Origin: Vibrio halioticoli NBRC 102217
GTDB taxonomy: Bacteria; Pseudomonadota; Gammaproteobacteria; Enterobacterales; Vibrionaceae
Assembly: GCF_000496695.1 (NCBI RefSeq)
Contig: NZ_BAUJ01000033.1
Span: 1-53,011 of the forward strand
Direction of reading: 5' to 3'
DNA length: 53,011 bases
Shown here: positions 8,143 through 16,962 of the stretch, in pieces
Numbering within the stretch: the first letter of the stretch is position 1
Layout: each line of letters opens with the position of its first letter
Translations under genes and position numbers: made by a program
Notes under the pieces: generated by a model
Seen by the model: only the letters and a program-made list of their open reading frames with translations
The model's database searches: none
Told to the model about the DNA's origin: nothing

Positions 8143-9870
8143 TTAATGGTCTTGAGCAGAGCCAGCTCCTGCTGGAACTCGTACATGCTCTACAAGGTCT
8201 TTTACCTCTTGCGGTGTTTCTGCTGTAACTTTAGACACAGCAAATGCCACGATGAAGTTAAACAGTGCACCAATCGCACCGAATGCATTTGGTTCAATAC
8301 CTAGGAACCAGTTGCTTCCCCAGCTTTGCAAGTAGGTCCAATCTGCGACAAACAAGATGCCTTTGTGTTGGAATACATAGAACAAAGTAATACTGATACC
8401 TGCGATCATCCCTGCAATCGCGCCTTCTTTGTTAATGCCTTTACTAAAGATACCCATCATCAAGGCCGGGAAGATGGAGGAGGCGGCGAGACCAAAGGCT
8501 AGGGCCACCGTCCCCGCAGCAAAGCCCGGTGGATTGAGTCCCAGATACCCCGCGACCCCAATTGCCACAGCCATGGCTATCCGACTGGAAAGTAACTCTT
8601 TTTTCTCCGATATGTTGGGGTTTATGACCCCTTTGATTAAGTCATGGGATATGGCGGAGGAGATGGCCAGTAGTAACCCCGCTGCGGTAGAAAGTGCCGC
8701 TGCCAGTCCACCCGCTGCCACTAAGGCAATCACCCAGTTCGGTAGTTTCGCAATTTCAGGGTTGGCCAATACCATGATGTCTCTATCTACTTTTAACTCA
8801 TTAGTTTCAGCGCTAGAGGTGTACTGAATTTGTCCATCAGCGTTTTTATCATCAAAGCCAAGTAAGCCGGTTTTTTCCCAGTTTTTAAACCATGCAGGAC
8901 GTTCGTCATACACCAAGTGTTGCCCAGATGCAGGATTAACCGTGTCCATTAGATTCAAGCGAGCCATTGCCGCAACAGCAGGTGCTGTAGTGTAAAGGAT
9001 TGCGATAAAGACCAGAGCCCAACCGGCTGAGGTTCGTGCATCACGCACTTTTGGTACAGTGAAGAAACGAATAATTACGTGTGGCAGACCTGCGGTACCG
9101 ATCATCAGTGACATGGTGTACACGAACATATTGAGCGTATCTCCCCGCACATGGGTCGTGTATTCACTGAAACCGAGTTCGGTCACCACTTGGTCAAGCC
9201 GATCCAGTAGATAGACATCGGTTCCGGTCATGGTGCTCCCTAAGCCAATTTGCGGAAGGGCGTGACCTGTGAGTTGAAGTGAAATAAATACTGCTGGAAT
9301 AGTGTATGCAAGAATGAGGACGCAGTATTGAGCTATCTGAGTGTAAGTAATGCCTTTCATTCCACCCATAACGGCGTAGATGAATACGATACACATACCT
9401 ATGCCAAGCCCGGTGGCATAATCCACTTCAAGGAAACGACCAAACGCAACACCAACGCCTTTCATCTGACCTATAACATAAGTGACCGAGGCGATGATAA
9501 GACAGGCAACCGCCACCACTCGTGCTGTTTTTGAGTAGAAGCGTTCGCCAACAAACTCAGGAACAGTGAATTTACCAAACTTACGTAGGTAAGGGGCTAA
9601 TAATAAGGCCAGTAGTACATAACCGCCGGTCCAACCCATTAGGAATACAGAACCGCCGTATCCCATAAAGGCGATAAGCCCTGCCATTGAGATAAATGAC
9701 GCGGCAGACATCCAGTCGGCAGCGGTTGCCATACCGTTTGCGATAGGGTGTACGCCACCACCCGCGACATAAAATTCCTTGGTCGTGCCTGCGCGCGCCC
9801 AGATTGCGATACCTATGTAGAGCAAGAATGTTGCCCCCACTACTAGGTAGGTAATTGTCTTAAGTTCCAT
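8143..9870 (-). CDS. Sodium:solute symporter large subunit, VC_2705 subfamily (ActP-like)
   Basis: A 575-residue inner-membrane protein of the SSS/SLC5 family with about 13-14 helices. The family core is readable (ATAADWMSAASFISMAGLIAFMGYGG, about residues 47-72), as is GTAGLPHVIIRFFTVPKVRDAR. A hydrophilic insertion near residues 300-360 (including DDKNADGQIQYTS, which has a calcium-binding-like run of Asp/Asn) is typical of the VC_2705 subfamily rather than E. coli ActP. It is encoded 13 bases after the DUF4212 gene, and the two form the known small plus large subunit symporter pair. The substrate is often annotated as acetate, but that is inference. Adjacent CrbS/CrbR is the likely regulator, because CrbR controls acetate-scavenging genes in V. 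cholerae. Confidence 0.92.
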   Translation of the reverse strand: MELKTITYLVVGATFLLYIGIAIWARAGTTKEFYVAGGGVHPIANGMATAADWMSAASFISMAGLIAFMGYGGSVFLMGWTGGYVLLALLLAPYLRKFGKFTVPEFVGERFYSKTARVVAVACLIIASVTYVIGQMKGVGVAFGRFLEVDYATGLGIGMCIVFIYAVMGGMKGITYTQIAQYCVLILAYTIPAVFISLQLTGHALPQIGLGSTMTGTDVYLLDRLDQVVTELGFSEYTTHVRGDTLNMFVYTMSLMIGTAGLPHVIIRFFTVPKVRDARTSAGWALVFIAILYTTAPAVAAMARLNLMDTVNPASGQHLVYDERPAWFKNWEKTGLLGFDDKNADGQIQYTSSAETNELKVDRDIMVLANPEIAKLPNWVIALVAAGGLAAALSTAAGLLLAISSAISHDLIKGVINPNISEKKELLSSRIAMAVAIGVAGYLGLNPPGFAAGTVALAFGLAASSIFPALMMGIFSKGINKEGAIAGMIAGISITLFYVFQHKGILFVADWTYLQSWGSNWFLGIEPNAFGAIGALFNFIVAFAVSKVTAETPQEVKDLVEHVRVPAGAGSAQDH

Positions 9871-9883
9871 CTTTAATTACTCC

Positions 9884-10147
9884 CTATTCTTCTACGTTAA
9901 ATTCGCGGTCGATTCGACGCATTTTCCACGCATAGTAGAAAATAATGCCCAAGAAACAGTAGATGGAACCTTGTTGTGCAAACCAGAATCCGAGTTTGTA
10001 ACCACCAAGTTGAAATTGATTGAGTTCGTCTACAAATAAAATACCGCAGCCAAATGACACAACAAACCAGATCACCATTAGGCTGACCATGAGTCGAACA
10101 TTCTTGCTCCAGTAGGCTTTGGCTCGTTCTTCATTTTCAAACGCCAT
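9884..10147 (-). CDS. DUF4212 protein, small subunit of sodium:solute symporter
   Basis: An 87-residue protein with two membrane helices (residues ~19-41 and ~50-70) and charged ends, matching the DUF4212/putative solute:sodium symporter small-subunit family. It contains the family-typical segments AKAYWSKNVRLM and FWFAQQGSIYCFLGIIFYYAW. It is always found directly before the VC_2705-type large subunit, as here with a 13-base gap. AAGGAGA precedes the ATG at 10147. The leader just upstream of that ribosome site holds a 10-bp perfect inverted repeat (10161-10194). Confidence 0.92.
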   Translation of the reverse strand: MAFENEERAKAYWSKNVRLMVSLMVIWFVVSFGCGILFVDELNQFQLGGYKLGFWFAQQGSIYCFLGIIFYYAWKMRRIDREFNVEE

Positions 10148-10160
10148 TGCCGTCTCCTTA

Positions 10161-10194
10161 CGTATGTTTGTTAATAAAATGTTTCAAACATACG
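10161..10194. promoter_or_regulatory. 10-bp perfect inverted repeat ahead of the symporter operon
   Basis: CGTATGTTTG (10161-10170) and its exact reverse complement CAAACATACG (10185-10194) are separated by 14 AT-rich bases. The repeat ends 1 base before the AAGGAGA ribosome site of the DUF4212 gene. It could be an operator for a dimeric regulator (CrbR being the obvious local candidate) or an RNA stem-loop next to the ribosome site. The sequence alone does not decide. Confidence 0.6.
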
Positions 10195-10343
10195 ATAGCA
10201 GTGAGGTGTTAATAACTCATTTGAACTTTGGTCTTGAGTGCGAATGATTAAAAAGCGATAAAAATCAATGGTTTGTTTTGGTGTGCTAGGAAAGTGTGAA
10301 CTGGGTTTTGCTGGATATTAGCCAAAGGTCTAATAAGGGGAGA

Positions 10344-10371
10344 GATTAGGAAACAGATTTATTTCCTAATC
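10344..10371 (-). terminator. Hairpin at the 3' end of crbR
   Basis: GATTAGGAAA and TTTCCTAATC form a perfect 10-bp stem with an 8-base loop, 17 bases beyond the crbR stop. The leftward tail is CT-rich (TCTCCCCTT) rather than a clean T-run, so termination is likely but not certain. Confidence 0.55.
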
Positions 10372-10387
10372 AAAGAGATATAAGCGC

Positions 10388-11038
10388 TTAGGATTCAATT
10401 TCAGATTGTTGTAATAAGATCACCGCTTGCGTGCGGTTAGTGACACCTAGTTTGCGAAAAATAGCCGTCATGTGGGCTTTGATTGTAGCAACGGATACAT
10501 CGAGTTCGTAGGCAATTTGTTTATTGAGCAGACCGTCGGCAAGCATCGCCAATACTTTATATTGTTGTGGGGTAAGCGAAGCCAGTTTATCGGTAATATC
10601 ACTATAACGTTCTGCTTGCTTTGCTAATCCTTCCGGGAAAAACTGATCGCCATTTAATACTTGATTTAGGGCACTGATCAGGCTGCGCATATCGCTAGAT
10701 TTTGGGATGAAACCAAAGGCGCCGTGGCTTTTTACTTGGCTCACCACTGAAGGCTCTTCACTGGCCGATATGACTACCACTGCGATGTCTGGAAATTCAC
10801 TGCGCAATTGCATTAAGCCAGACATGCCATTCGCGCCTGGCATTTTTAGGTCTAACAGAATCAGATCCACATCGTCTTGTTTACGCAGTATATCGAGCAG
10901 GCTATTGAGAGAGTCCGCTTCCAGAAGGTTTGCGCCACTAATAGCCATGTGTACCGACTGAAATAATGCATTTCGGAAGAGGGGATGATCGTCAGCAATA
11001 ACAATCGTGTAAGTGGCATCCATATCACTTGTACTCAT
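10388..11038 (-). CDS. crbR: CrbR-type LuxR/NarL family response regulator
   Basis: A 216-residue regulator from the ATG at 11038; an open frame continues upstream to 11146 but that extension is not receiver-like. An ATG at 11023 is also possible. The receiver domain covers residues ~10-125, with the acidic pair ADDH, phospho-acceptor D63 in LILLDLKMPG, a conserved Ser (VVISAS) and Lys (FIPKSS). The C-terminal LuxR-type HTH (~150-208) has LTPQQYKVLAMLADGLLNKQIA and the recognition helix VATIKAHMTAIFRKLGV. This matches CrbR, the cognate regulator of CrbS controlling acs in V. cholerae. The gene is monocistronic, upstream of and in the same direction as the symporter pair, 240 bases apart. Confidence 0.88.
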   Translation of the reverse strand: MSTSDMDATYTIVIADDHPLFRNALFQSVHMAISGANLLEADSLNSLLDILRKQDDVDLILLDLKMPGANGMSGLMQLRSEFPDIAVVVISASEEPSVVSQVKSHGAFGFIPKSSDMRSLISALNQVLNGDQFFPEGLAKQAERYSDITDKLASLTPQQYKVLAMLADGLLNKQIAYELDVSVATIKAHMTAIFRKLGVTNRTQAVILLQQSEIES

Positions 11039-11145
11039 GTATAAAATGGGAGTCTTAGTGATTATTGATAGTTTTATATTGTTCAACAAGAATCGGTCAT
11101 TAAAACTCTGGCTTACCTCTATATTTATTTGCTGTAGAAGTAACA

Positions 11146-11172
11146 ACGCCCACTAAATTAGTTAGTGGGCGT
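11146..11172 (-). terminator. Hairpin between crbR and dsbD
   Basis: ACGCCCACTAA and TTAGTGGGCGT form a perfect 11-bp stem with a 5-base loop. It lies 40 bases beyond the dsbD stop. The better T-run (TCTCTTTTT) is on the plus-strand side, and the leftward side has only TTGTTACTT, so it may be a weak dsbD terminator. Confidence 0.6.
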
Positions 11173-11211
11173 CTCTTTTTGAGTGGGTAGTCCGTTTATA
11201 GACTAAAGCGT

Positions 11212-13029
11212 TTATAGATTAAAACGTTGCAGATGACTTAGGAAAGGTTCGGCCTTAACAAAACCGGTCAATCTAGCCGCTGGTAGGTGCTGACCTTGCG
11301 CATCCCAAAACTCGATAGTTGGCAAACCTAGCACGCGCATATGTTTTAATAGCTCGATGTCTTGCGGCTGATTTTTGGTGACATCGGCTTGCAGTAGTAC
11401 AAATCCGCTGAGCTTTTGTTCCACATTTGCTTCGTGGAAAGTGTATTTTTCAAATTCTTTACAGGCCACACACCAATCTGCGTAGAAGTCGAATAATACA
11501 GGCTTACCCGCCAGTTTCGCCTTGGCTAATTCTTGTTGCAGGTCTTGAACTGTGGTGACGCGAATAAACTCAATTTGCGCTTTCGGCGCTTCAACTTGGC
11601 TCTCAAGCCCTAGCAGTTTGTTCCATACCGGTTGTGCTGAGCCAACTAAGCCAAGTACCGCAATAATGCCGATAAGGCTTTGCTTCCAACTGCCAAACGG
11701 TAGATGATTTTTAGAATGATACAGCCAAGCAAAGAAGCTAATACCTAAAATAGACCAAAGTGCTGTGATCCATTGTTCAGCTAAGATTCGCTCTAAGAAA
11801 AACAGTGGCGCGGCCAATAGCACAAAGCCAAATAGCACTTTAACTTTATCCATCCATAGACCAGCTTTTGGCAAGAAGCGATTGCCAAATACCGCCAGAC
11901 CAATCAGAGGTATGCCCATACCTAATGCCAGCGCATACAAGGTGATGGCTCCGGTGAACAAATCGCCCGTTTGTGCCACATACAATAGCGCACCAGAAAG
12001 CGGGGCGGTGGTGCAAGGTGAGCACACTAAGCCGGATATTACGCCCATTGCAAATGCACCCAACCAACGTCCACCCGTTTGTTTATTGCTGATTTCGTTG
12101 AGCTTGGTTTGCAGGCTACTTGGTAGTTGCAGGTTGTATAAGCCGAACATAGATAACGACAGCAATACAAACAGCACACTAATGGTGACAAGCACCGCTG
12201 GGTGTTGCAATGCCGCTTGAAACTGCATGCCAGCGGAGGCGACGACCAGCCCGAGTAAGGTATAAGTTAGAGCCATCCCTTGTACGTAAACAAAAGACAA
12301 CGACAGTGCTCTGGCAGGAGACAGTTTCCCGTTGCCTAATACGATACTGGTTAAAATTGGATACATAGGCAGTACGCACGGCGTAAAGGCCAAGCCAATG
12401 CCGAGCACTAAGAAGATAAGCGGCGTCCAGATTGAGTCGCCAAGCATTGCTGCCATATCACTTTCGCTTTTAGGCTGAGCATTTTGAGAGACGCTCTGTG
12501 ATGTGGCTGTTGTATTTGTCGCTAGCTTAGAAGAGTCGAGTGTTGCGAGGTTATCGATAGTTTGCAGATCGATGACTTTAGTTTCTGGCGGGTAGCAAAA
12601 ACCGGCTTTGGCACAGCCTTGATATTGCACTATGAGTTGTGAGTGTTCGCCTTGCCCAGTAATAGGCACAGTGATAGTGACAGGTTCTGTGTAGATATTG
12701 ACTAAGCCAAAAAATTCATCTTGGTAAGGTGTGCCGTCTCGCAGTGATAGCTCACCTAAAGTGGCATTTTCTGCGCTGACATTAAATCGAGATTGATACA
12801 GGTAGTAACCATCAGTGACTTGCCAAGTTAACTTAACTTGATTGCCTTGCTGAATAAAATCGAACGGAAAGGCTTGATCAACTCGCACAAAGCTAGGTTG
12901 CCCAAAACTGGCTTGATCGAAGTTGTTAGCTGGCGCAGGACTTGATGGCGAGTTTGATTCGCTATTGAAAGCGGCCAAGGTTGTCTGCGAGAAACAAAGT
13001 AACAAGAGTGAGATAAAAACAGCGCGCAT
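11212..13029 (-). CDS. dsbD: Thiol:disulfide interchange protein DsbD
   Basis: A 605-residue protein that carries electrons from cytoplasmic thioredoxin across the inner membrane to periplasmic DsbC, DsbG and CcmG. The signal peptide is residues 1-19 ([13 protein letters not shown]). The N-terminal alpha domain contains [11 protein letters not shown] with its redox cysteine pair. The beta domain has eight helices with the cysteines in [10 protein letters not shown] and [13 protein letters not shown]. The C-terminal thioredoxin domain has [12 protein letters not shown] (cysteines near 518 and 521). All three modules are complete and length is close to E. coli DsbD (565 plus a longer N-terminal linker). 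It lies downstream of dcuA as in E. coli, but cutA, which separates them there, is absent. Confidence 0.96.
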   Translation of the reverse strand: MRAVFISLLLLCFSQTTLAAFNSESNSPSSPAPANNFDQASFGQPSFVRVDQAFPFDFIQQGNQVKLTWQVTDGYYLYQSRFNVSAENATLGELSLRDGTPYQDEFFGLVNIYTEPVTITVPITGQGEHSQLIVQYQGCAKAGFCYPPETKVIDLQTIDNLATLDSSKLATNTTATSQSVSQNAQPKSESDMAAMLGDSIWTPLIFLVLGIGLAFTPCVLPMYPILTSIVLGNGKLSPARALSLSFVYVQGMALTYTLLGLVVASAGMQFQAALQHPAVLVTISVLFVLLSLSMFGLYNLQLPSSLQTKLNEISNKQTGGRWLGAFAMGVISGLVCSPCTTAPLSGALLYVAQTGDLFTGAITLYALALGMGIPLIGLAVFGNRFLPKAGLWMDKVKVLFGFVLLAAPLFFLERILAEQWITALWSILGISFFAWLYHSKNHLPFGSWKQSLIGIIAVLGLVGSAQPVWNKLLGLESQVEAPKAQIEFIRVTTVQDLQQELAKAKLAGKPVLFDFYADWCVACKEFEKYTFHEANVEQKLSGFVLLQADVTKNQPQDIELLKHMRVLGLPTIEFWDAQGQHLPAARLTGFVKAEPFLSHLQRFNL

Positions 13030-13170
13030 AGTATTTGTATCAATTAGGTTCAGATAACTAGTAGACCCGATAGTAGCGGATTAAGTTTCGTTCGCCTACT
13101 GACTATCATGCGCTTGTTATTTTTCTGCGTTGTTTGGCAGGCTTTTACAATTTGCTGAGTAGGATAAAAG

Positions 13171-13197
13171 AAAAAGGGGCACTTAAATGTACCCCTA
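13171..13197 (-). terminator. Terminator downstream of dcuA
   Basis: Read leftward, AGGGGTAC...GTGCCCCT is followed by TTTTCTTTT. The stem has one mismatched pair. It lies 20 bases past the dcuA stop and before the dsbD promoter region. Confidence 0.75.
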
Positions 13198-13216
13198 AAT
13201 AATCCCGCTAGAGAGG

Positions 13217-14527
13217 TTAGATAAGCAAGCTACCAAACATAAAGCCTAACGCAACTGAGGTTGAGATTGTCGCAACGCCTGGGATAAAGAATGGGTGGTT
13301 GAAGACGTACTTACCAATGCGTGTTGAGCCAGTATCATCCATTTCTACTGCAGCTAACAGTGTTGGGTAAGTCGGCAATACAAATAGCGCACTTACTGCA
13401 GCAAAAGAGGCCACTGCGGTGAGTGGTGCGACACCAATAGCCAATGCCGCTGGCATTAACGCCACTGTGGTGGCACCTTGTGAATACAACAACATAGACG
13501 CAAAGAACAATATTAGCGCTAGCATCCATGGGTGATCAGATAGGAGAGCACTAGAGAACTCTTTGATGTCATTTACGTGCGCATTAACAAAGGTCGAGCC
13601 AAGCCACGCAACACCCAATACACAAACACAAGCTGTCATACCTGAGCGGAAGGTGGCGGCCGCAGGAATCATTGCTGCATCAATTTTAGTGGTCAGTACG
13701 ATGACGGCTGCAGCGCCTAGCATTACTGCCATAATGGCTTCGTTACGCCCGATGGCTGGATTTTCAATTAAGCCGACCGAGCCAGAAATTGCCGCCGCGT
13801 ATGACACAACCAGCACGATAGCACCTAAGAAAATATAGGTGGCACGTTTTGCTGTTGGCAGGATCTCACGCTTATGCTCAGCGGTATTGAGCTTAATCAG
13901 CCCTTGTTCAAGACGCTCTTGATACACAGGGTCGTCTTTAAGCGGGCAACCAATAAAGTTTGCGACAAACGCACCTACCATACAGGCAATAAAAGTAGTA
14001 GGTATGCAAATGGCGAGCAAGGTTAGGTAGTGAACGCCTTGAGGTTCTAGCATGGTAGAGAAAGCCACCACAGCCGCTGAAATAGGTGAAGCTGTGATAG
14101 CAATTTGAGAGGCGACAACGGCAATTGAAAGTGGTCTTGAAGGGCGTATGCCTTGGCCTTTTGCTACTTCAGCAATAACAGGGAGTGTGGAGAATGCGGT
14201 ATGTCCAGTACCTGCCATAACGGTCATTAGGAAGGTAACGATAGGAGCATAAAACGTAATGCGCTCTGGGTTTTTGCGTAAAAAGTTTTCTGCAATTTGT
14301 ACTAACCAGTCCATACCACCGGCAACCTGCATAGCTGCAATGGCGGTAATCACCGACATGATAATTAAAATAACGTCGATAGGGATATAGCTTTGGCTGG
14401 TGGGAACACCTAGCCCGATGGACAGAGCAATGACACCTAAGCCACCAGCAAGGCCGATTCCAATTCCTCCAATTCTGGCACCTAGGTATATGAATACCAA
14501 GACGACCAGAAGTTCTACTATTAACAT
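13217..14527 (-). CDS. dcuA: Anaerobic C4-dicarboxylate transporter DcuA
   Basis: A 436-residue inner-membrane protein with about 10-12 helices. It has the Dcu-family start (MLIVELLVVLVFIYLGARIGGIGIG) and the core segments MAGTGHTAFSTLPVIAEVA and ITASPISAAVVAFS. It exchanges fumarate, malate or aspartate for succinate. The length and sequence match DcuA rather than DcuB or DcuC. It follows aspA at a distance of 159 bases with a leader hairpin (14568-14589), so expression is probably coupled to aspA but attenuated. With AspA and FrdABCD (46.3-49.6 kb) it supports fumarate respiration. Confidence 0.93.
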   Translation of the reverse strand: MLIVELLVVLVFIYLGARIGGIGIGLAGGLGVIALSIGLGVPTSQSYIPIDVILIIMSVITAIAAMQVAGGMDWLVQIAENFLRKNPERITFYAPIVTFLMTVMAGTGHTAFSTLPVIAEVAKGQGIRPSRPLSIAVVASQIAITASPISAAVVAFSTMLEPQGVHYLTLLAICIPTTFIACMVGAFVANFIGCPLKDDPVYQERLEQGLIKLNTAEHKREILPTAKRATYIFLGAIVLVVSYAAAISGSVGLIENPAIGRNEAIMAVMLGAAAVIVLTTKIDAAMIPAAATFRSGMTACVCVLGVAWLGSTFVNAHVNDIKEFSSALLSDHPWMLALILFFASMLLYSQGATTVALMPAALAIGVAPLTAVASFAAVSALFVLPTYPTLLAAVEMDDTGSTRIGKYVFNHPFFIPGVATISTSVALGFMFGSLLI

Positions 14528-14557
14528 TGTTGTTTTCCTTTGAGTGAGTTGATTGTA

Positions 14558-14589
14558 AGAAAGAAAAGCCCAAAGTCGAAACTTTGAGC
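14558..14589 (-). terminator. Intercistronic terminator/attenuator between aspA and dcuA
   Basis: Read leftward, GCTCAAAGT, loop TTCG, ACTTTGGGC, then TTTTCTTTCTT. A 9-bp stem (one G-T pair) capped by a stable TTCG tetraloop and followed by a T-rich tract is a textbook intrinsic terminator. It probably lowers dcuA relative to aspA. Confidence 0.8.
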
Positions 14590-14686
14590 TCTAGAAATAT
14601 GTATTTGAATTGTTGTAAGTATAGAAGTGAGTGTCATCTAGACAAGCATAGGCTCACTTCTATTCACGTTGAGTGATTGTTCGGTG

Positions 14687-16123
14687 CTAATCGAAGCGTT
14701 TTGCTCGATACTGTGGCGTCATTAGGTTCTCTACAGAGAAAATATCTTCCAGTTCAGCTTCGGTAAGCAGTCCTCGTTCCAGTACAACTTCACGGACGTT
14801 CTTGCCTGTTTCAGCACAGATTTTGCCGACAATATCCCCTTCATGGTGCCCAATGTATGGGTTTAGATAGGTCACAATACCGATTGAATTAAATACGTGG
14901 CTTTCACACACTTCTTTGTTCACGGTAATGCCGTCAATACACTTATCGCGTAGGTTCACGCAAGCATTGCTAAGAATATCTAAAGACTCAAACATACTTT
15001 GTGCGATAACAGGTTCCATCACGTTAAGTTGTAGCTGACCGCCTTCTGCTGCAAAAGAGATGGTGTTGTCGTTACCTAATACTTTAAAGCAAACTTGGTT
15101 AACCACTTCTGGTACAACTGGATTTACTTTGGCTGGCATAATTGAAGAACCGGCTTGCAGCTCAGGTAAGTTGATTTCGTTTAGACCTGCGCGAGGGCCA
15201 GATGACAGTAAGCGTAAGTCATTACAGATTTTCGATAGTTTTACTGCTAGGCGTTTAAGTGCGCCGTGCATCATTACGTAAGCACCACAGTCGGATGTGG
15301 CTTCAATTAAATCTTCTGCAGGTACACAGTCTAGGCCAGTAACATCAGCCAATGCTTGTACAGCAAGCTCTTGATAGCCTTCAGCCGCGTTTAAGCCGGT
15401 GCCGATAGCGGTTGCGCCTAAGTTTACTTCTAACAATAATTTTGCGGTATATTGCAGGTTACGAATTTCTTCTGAAAGCGTCACAGACCAAGCTCTAAAC
15501 TCTTGCCCTACTGTCATAGGCACAGCGTCTTGTAGCTGGGTGCGGCCCATTTTTAGAATGCTATTGAACTCGGTGCTTTTAGCGTCAAATGCCCCTTTAA
15601 GGTACTCAATAGAGGTAATGAGCTTGATAACACTGTTGTACACCGCAATACGGAAGCCCGTAGGGTATGAACAGTTGGTGGATTGACTTTTATTGACGTC
15701 ATCATTTGGGTTGATGATGTCGTATTGACCTTTTTCTTTACCCATCAATTCCAATGCTAGGTTGGCAATTACTTCATTGGCATTCATATTTACCGAAGTG
15801 CCCGCACCGCCTTGGAATACATCGGAAGGGAATTGATCCATACAGCGCCCTGTATCAAGAATCACATCACAGGCTTTAATGATGTATTCCGCCACTTCAG
15901 GTTTAAGTACGCTAAGTTTATTGTTGGCGATAGCTGCCGCTTTTTTCGTCATGACCATACCACGAACAAACTCGGGTACATCAGAGATGGTCATACTAGA
16001 AATATTAAAGTTTTCAATCGCACGTAAAGTATGGATGCCATAATAAGCCTCGGCAGGAACATGACGTTGGCCAAGGAGATCTTCTTCTATACGAGTTGCT
16101 GACTGAGTAGGAGTTGTCGTCAT
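14687..16123 (-). CDS. aspA: Aspartate ammonia-lyase
   Basis: A 478-residue enzyme (E. coli AspA 478) catalysing L-aspartate to fumarate plus ammonia. The fumarase/aspartase signature [20 protein letters not shown] contains the catalytic serine loop. The threonine/serine-rich substrate region ([12 protein letters not shown], about residues 106-117) and a third conserved block ([18 protein letters not shown]) are also present. It starts an aspA-dcuA pair as in E. coli and provides fumarate to the fumarate reductase encoded further right. The 329-base upstream region is shared with divergent fxsA and carries a CRP-like palindrome. Confidence 0.97.
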   Translation of the reverse strand: MTTTPTQSATRIEEDLLGQRHVPAEAYYGIHTLRAIENFNISSMTISDVPEFVRGMVMTKKAAAIANNKLSVLKPEVAEYIIKACDVILDTGRCMDQFPSDVFQGGAGTSVNMNANEVIANLALELMGKEKGQYDIINPNDDVNKSQSTNCSYPTGFRIAVYNSVIKLITSIEYLKGAFDAKSTEFNSILKMGRTQLQDAVPMTVGQEFRAWSVTLSEEIRNLQYTAKLLLEVNLGATAIGTGLNAAEGYQELAVQALADVTGLDCVPAEDLIEATSDCGAYVMMHGALKRLAVKLSKICNDLRLLSSGPRAGLNEINLPELQAGSSIMPAKVNPVVPEVVNQVCFKVLGNDNTISFAAEGGQLQLNVMEPVIAQSMFESLDILSNACVNLRDKCIDGITVNKEVCESHVFNSIGIVTYLNPYIGHHEGDIVGKICAETGKNVREVVLERGLLTEAELEDIFSVENLMTPQYRAKRFD

Positions 16124-16452
16124 AGCATGGACCTTTATTTTTCTTAGTGATATTGAATGTTTGATAGCGCGATTAGGGTGCGCTAAACAATAAGTGATGA
16201 GTCCATTCGGCAGTTTATTTTGGTGTAAAAATCAGACTAGATTTTGTGAAGCTCAATAATACTAAACTGTGTCTAAAAAACTCATGAATGGATCACCTTT
16301 GGCACCTAAAAATAGACAAGTTTATTAGAGATTGTGAGTGAAATGCTCTAGGAGTGAGGTGACTCACATATGAGATGTGCTCAGCGTTATATAACAATTG
16401 AGCTTACCCCCTTTTTGAGCTTAAACTGAGCACCTAATTTTGAGGAGGATAC
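16124..16452. promoter_or_regulatory. aspA-fxsA divergent regulatory region
   Basis: 329 bases without a gene, which must hold both promoters. The clearest signal is the CRP-like 16-mer at 16353-16368. No convincing FNR box (TTGAT-N4-ATCAA) was found, although aspA is FNR-responsive in E. coli. GAGGAGG directly before fxsA is a strong ribosome site. Confidence 0.6.
16353..16368. promoter_or_regulatory. Candidate CRP site
   Basis: AGTGAGGTGACTCACA fits TGTGA-N6-TCACA at 9 of 10 defined positions. It is centred about 92 bases upstream of the fxsA start and about 237 bases upstream of the aspA start. aspA is CRP-activated in E. coli, but the distance here fits fxsA better. Confidence 0.5.
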
Positions 16453-16941
16453 GTGTTTCCTATTTTATTGTTGTTATTTATATTGGTGCCAATAGTGGAA
16501 ATTGGCCTATTTATTCAAGTAGGTGGATTTCTTGGTGTTTGGACGACAATATTCCTTGTCATCTTTACTGCTTTGATTGGTGCTTCTTTGGTGCGGAGTC
16601 AAGGTATTGCGACTTTGCTTTCGGTGCAATCGCGTTTACAACAAGGTGAACTACCTGCTCAGCAAATCGTTGAAGGTGTAATGTTAGCGGTCGCAGGTGT
16701 GCTTTTACTGACGCCTGGATTTATGACCGATACCTTAGGGATGATCGTTCTATTACCTAAACCAAGAGCCATTATTGCTAAGCAATTAATGAAAAGAGTG
16801 CAAGTCAATGGCATGCATTCTGGTTTTCATACTAACGCCGGACAGGGCAATCCATTTCAAAACCAAGATAAAGGTGACGGAAATGTGTTTGAGGGCGAGT
16901 TTGAGAAAAAAGACGACCAAGATAAAGATCGTCTAAATTAA
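16453..16941 (+). CDS. fxsA: FxsA family membrane protein
   Basis: A 162-residue protein starting at GTG, preceded by a strong GAGGAGG ribosome site. Three or four membrane segments lie in residues 1-100, with the FxsA core VPIVEIGLFIQVGGFLG, LGASLVRSQG-type segment (IGASLVRSQGIATLL) and LLTPGFMTDTLGMIVLLP. The hydrophilic tail is charged and rich in Asp, Lys and Gln. In E. coli FxsA (suppressor of F exclusion of phage T7) interferes with the F-plasmid PifA protein; its normal cellular role is not settled. Location beside aspA matches E. coli. Confidence 0.93.
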   Translation: MFPILLLLFILVPIVEIGLFIQVGGFLGVWTTIFLVIFTALIGASLVRSQGIATLLSVQSRLQQGELPAQQIVEGVMLAVAGVLLLTPGFMTDTLGMIVLLPKPRAIIAKQLMKRVQVNGMHSGFHTNAGQGNPFQNQDKGDGNVFEGEFEKKDDQDKDRLN

Positions 16942-16962
16942 TGCTTTTTAAGGAGGCGCTGT

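Noticed and set aside
11039..11146. N-terminal extension of crbR to 11146
   Set aside because: The extra 36 residues are not receiver-like and begin inside the dsbD 3' hairpin; ATG 11038 is the sensible start.
16124..16452. FNR box for aspA
   Set aside because: No sequence near TTGAT-N4-ATCAA with acceptable symmetry was found; partial matches are no better than chance.
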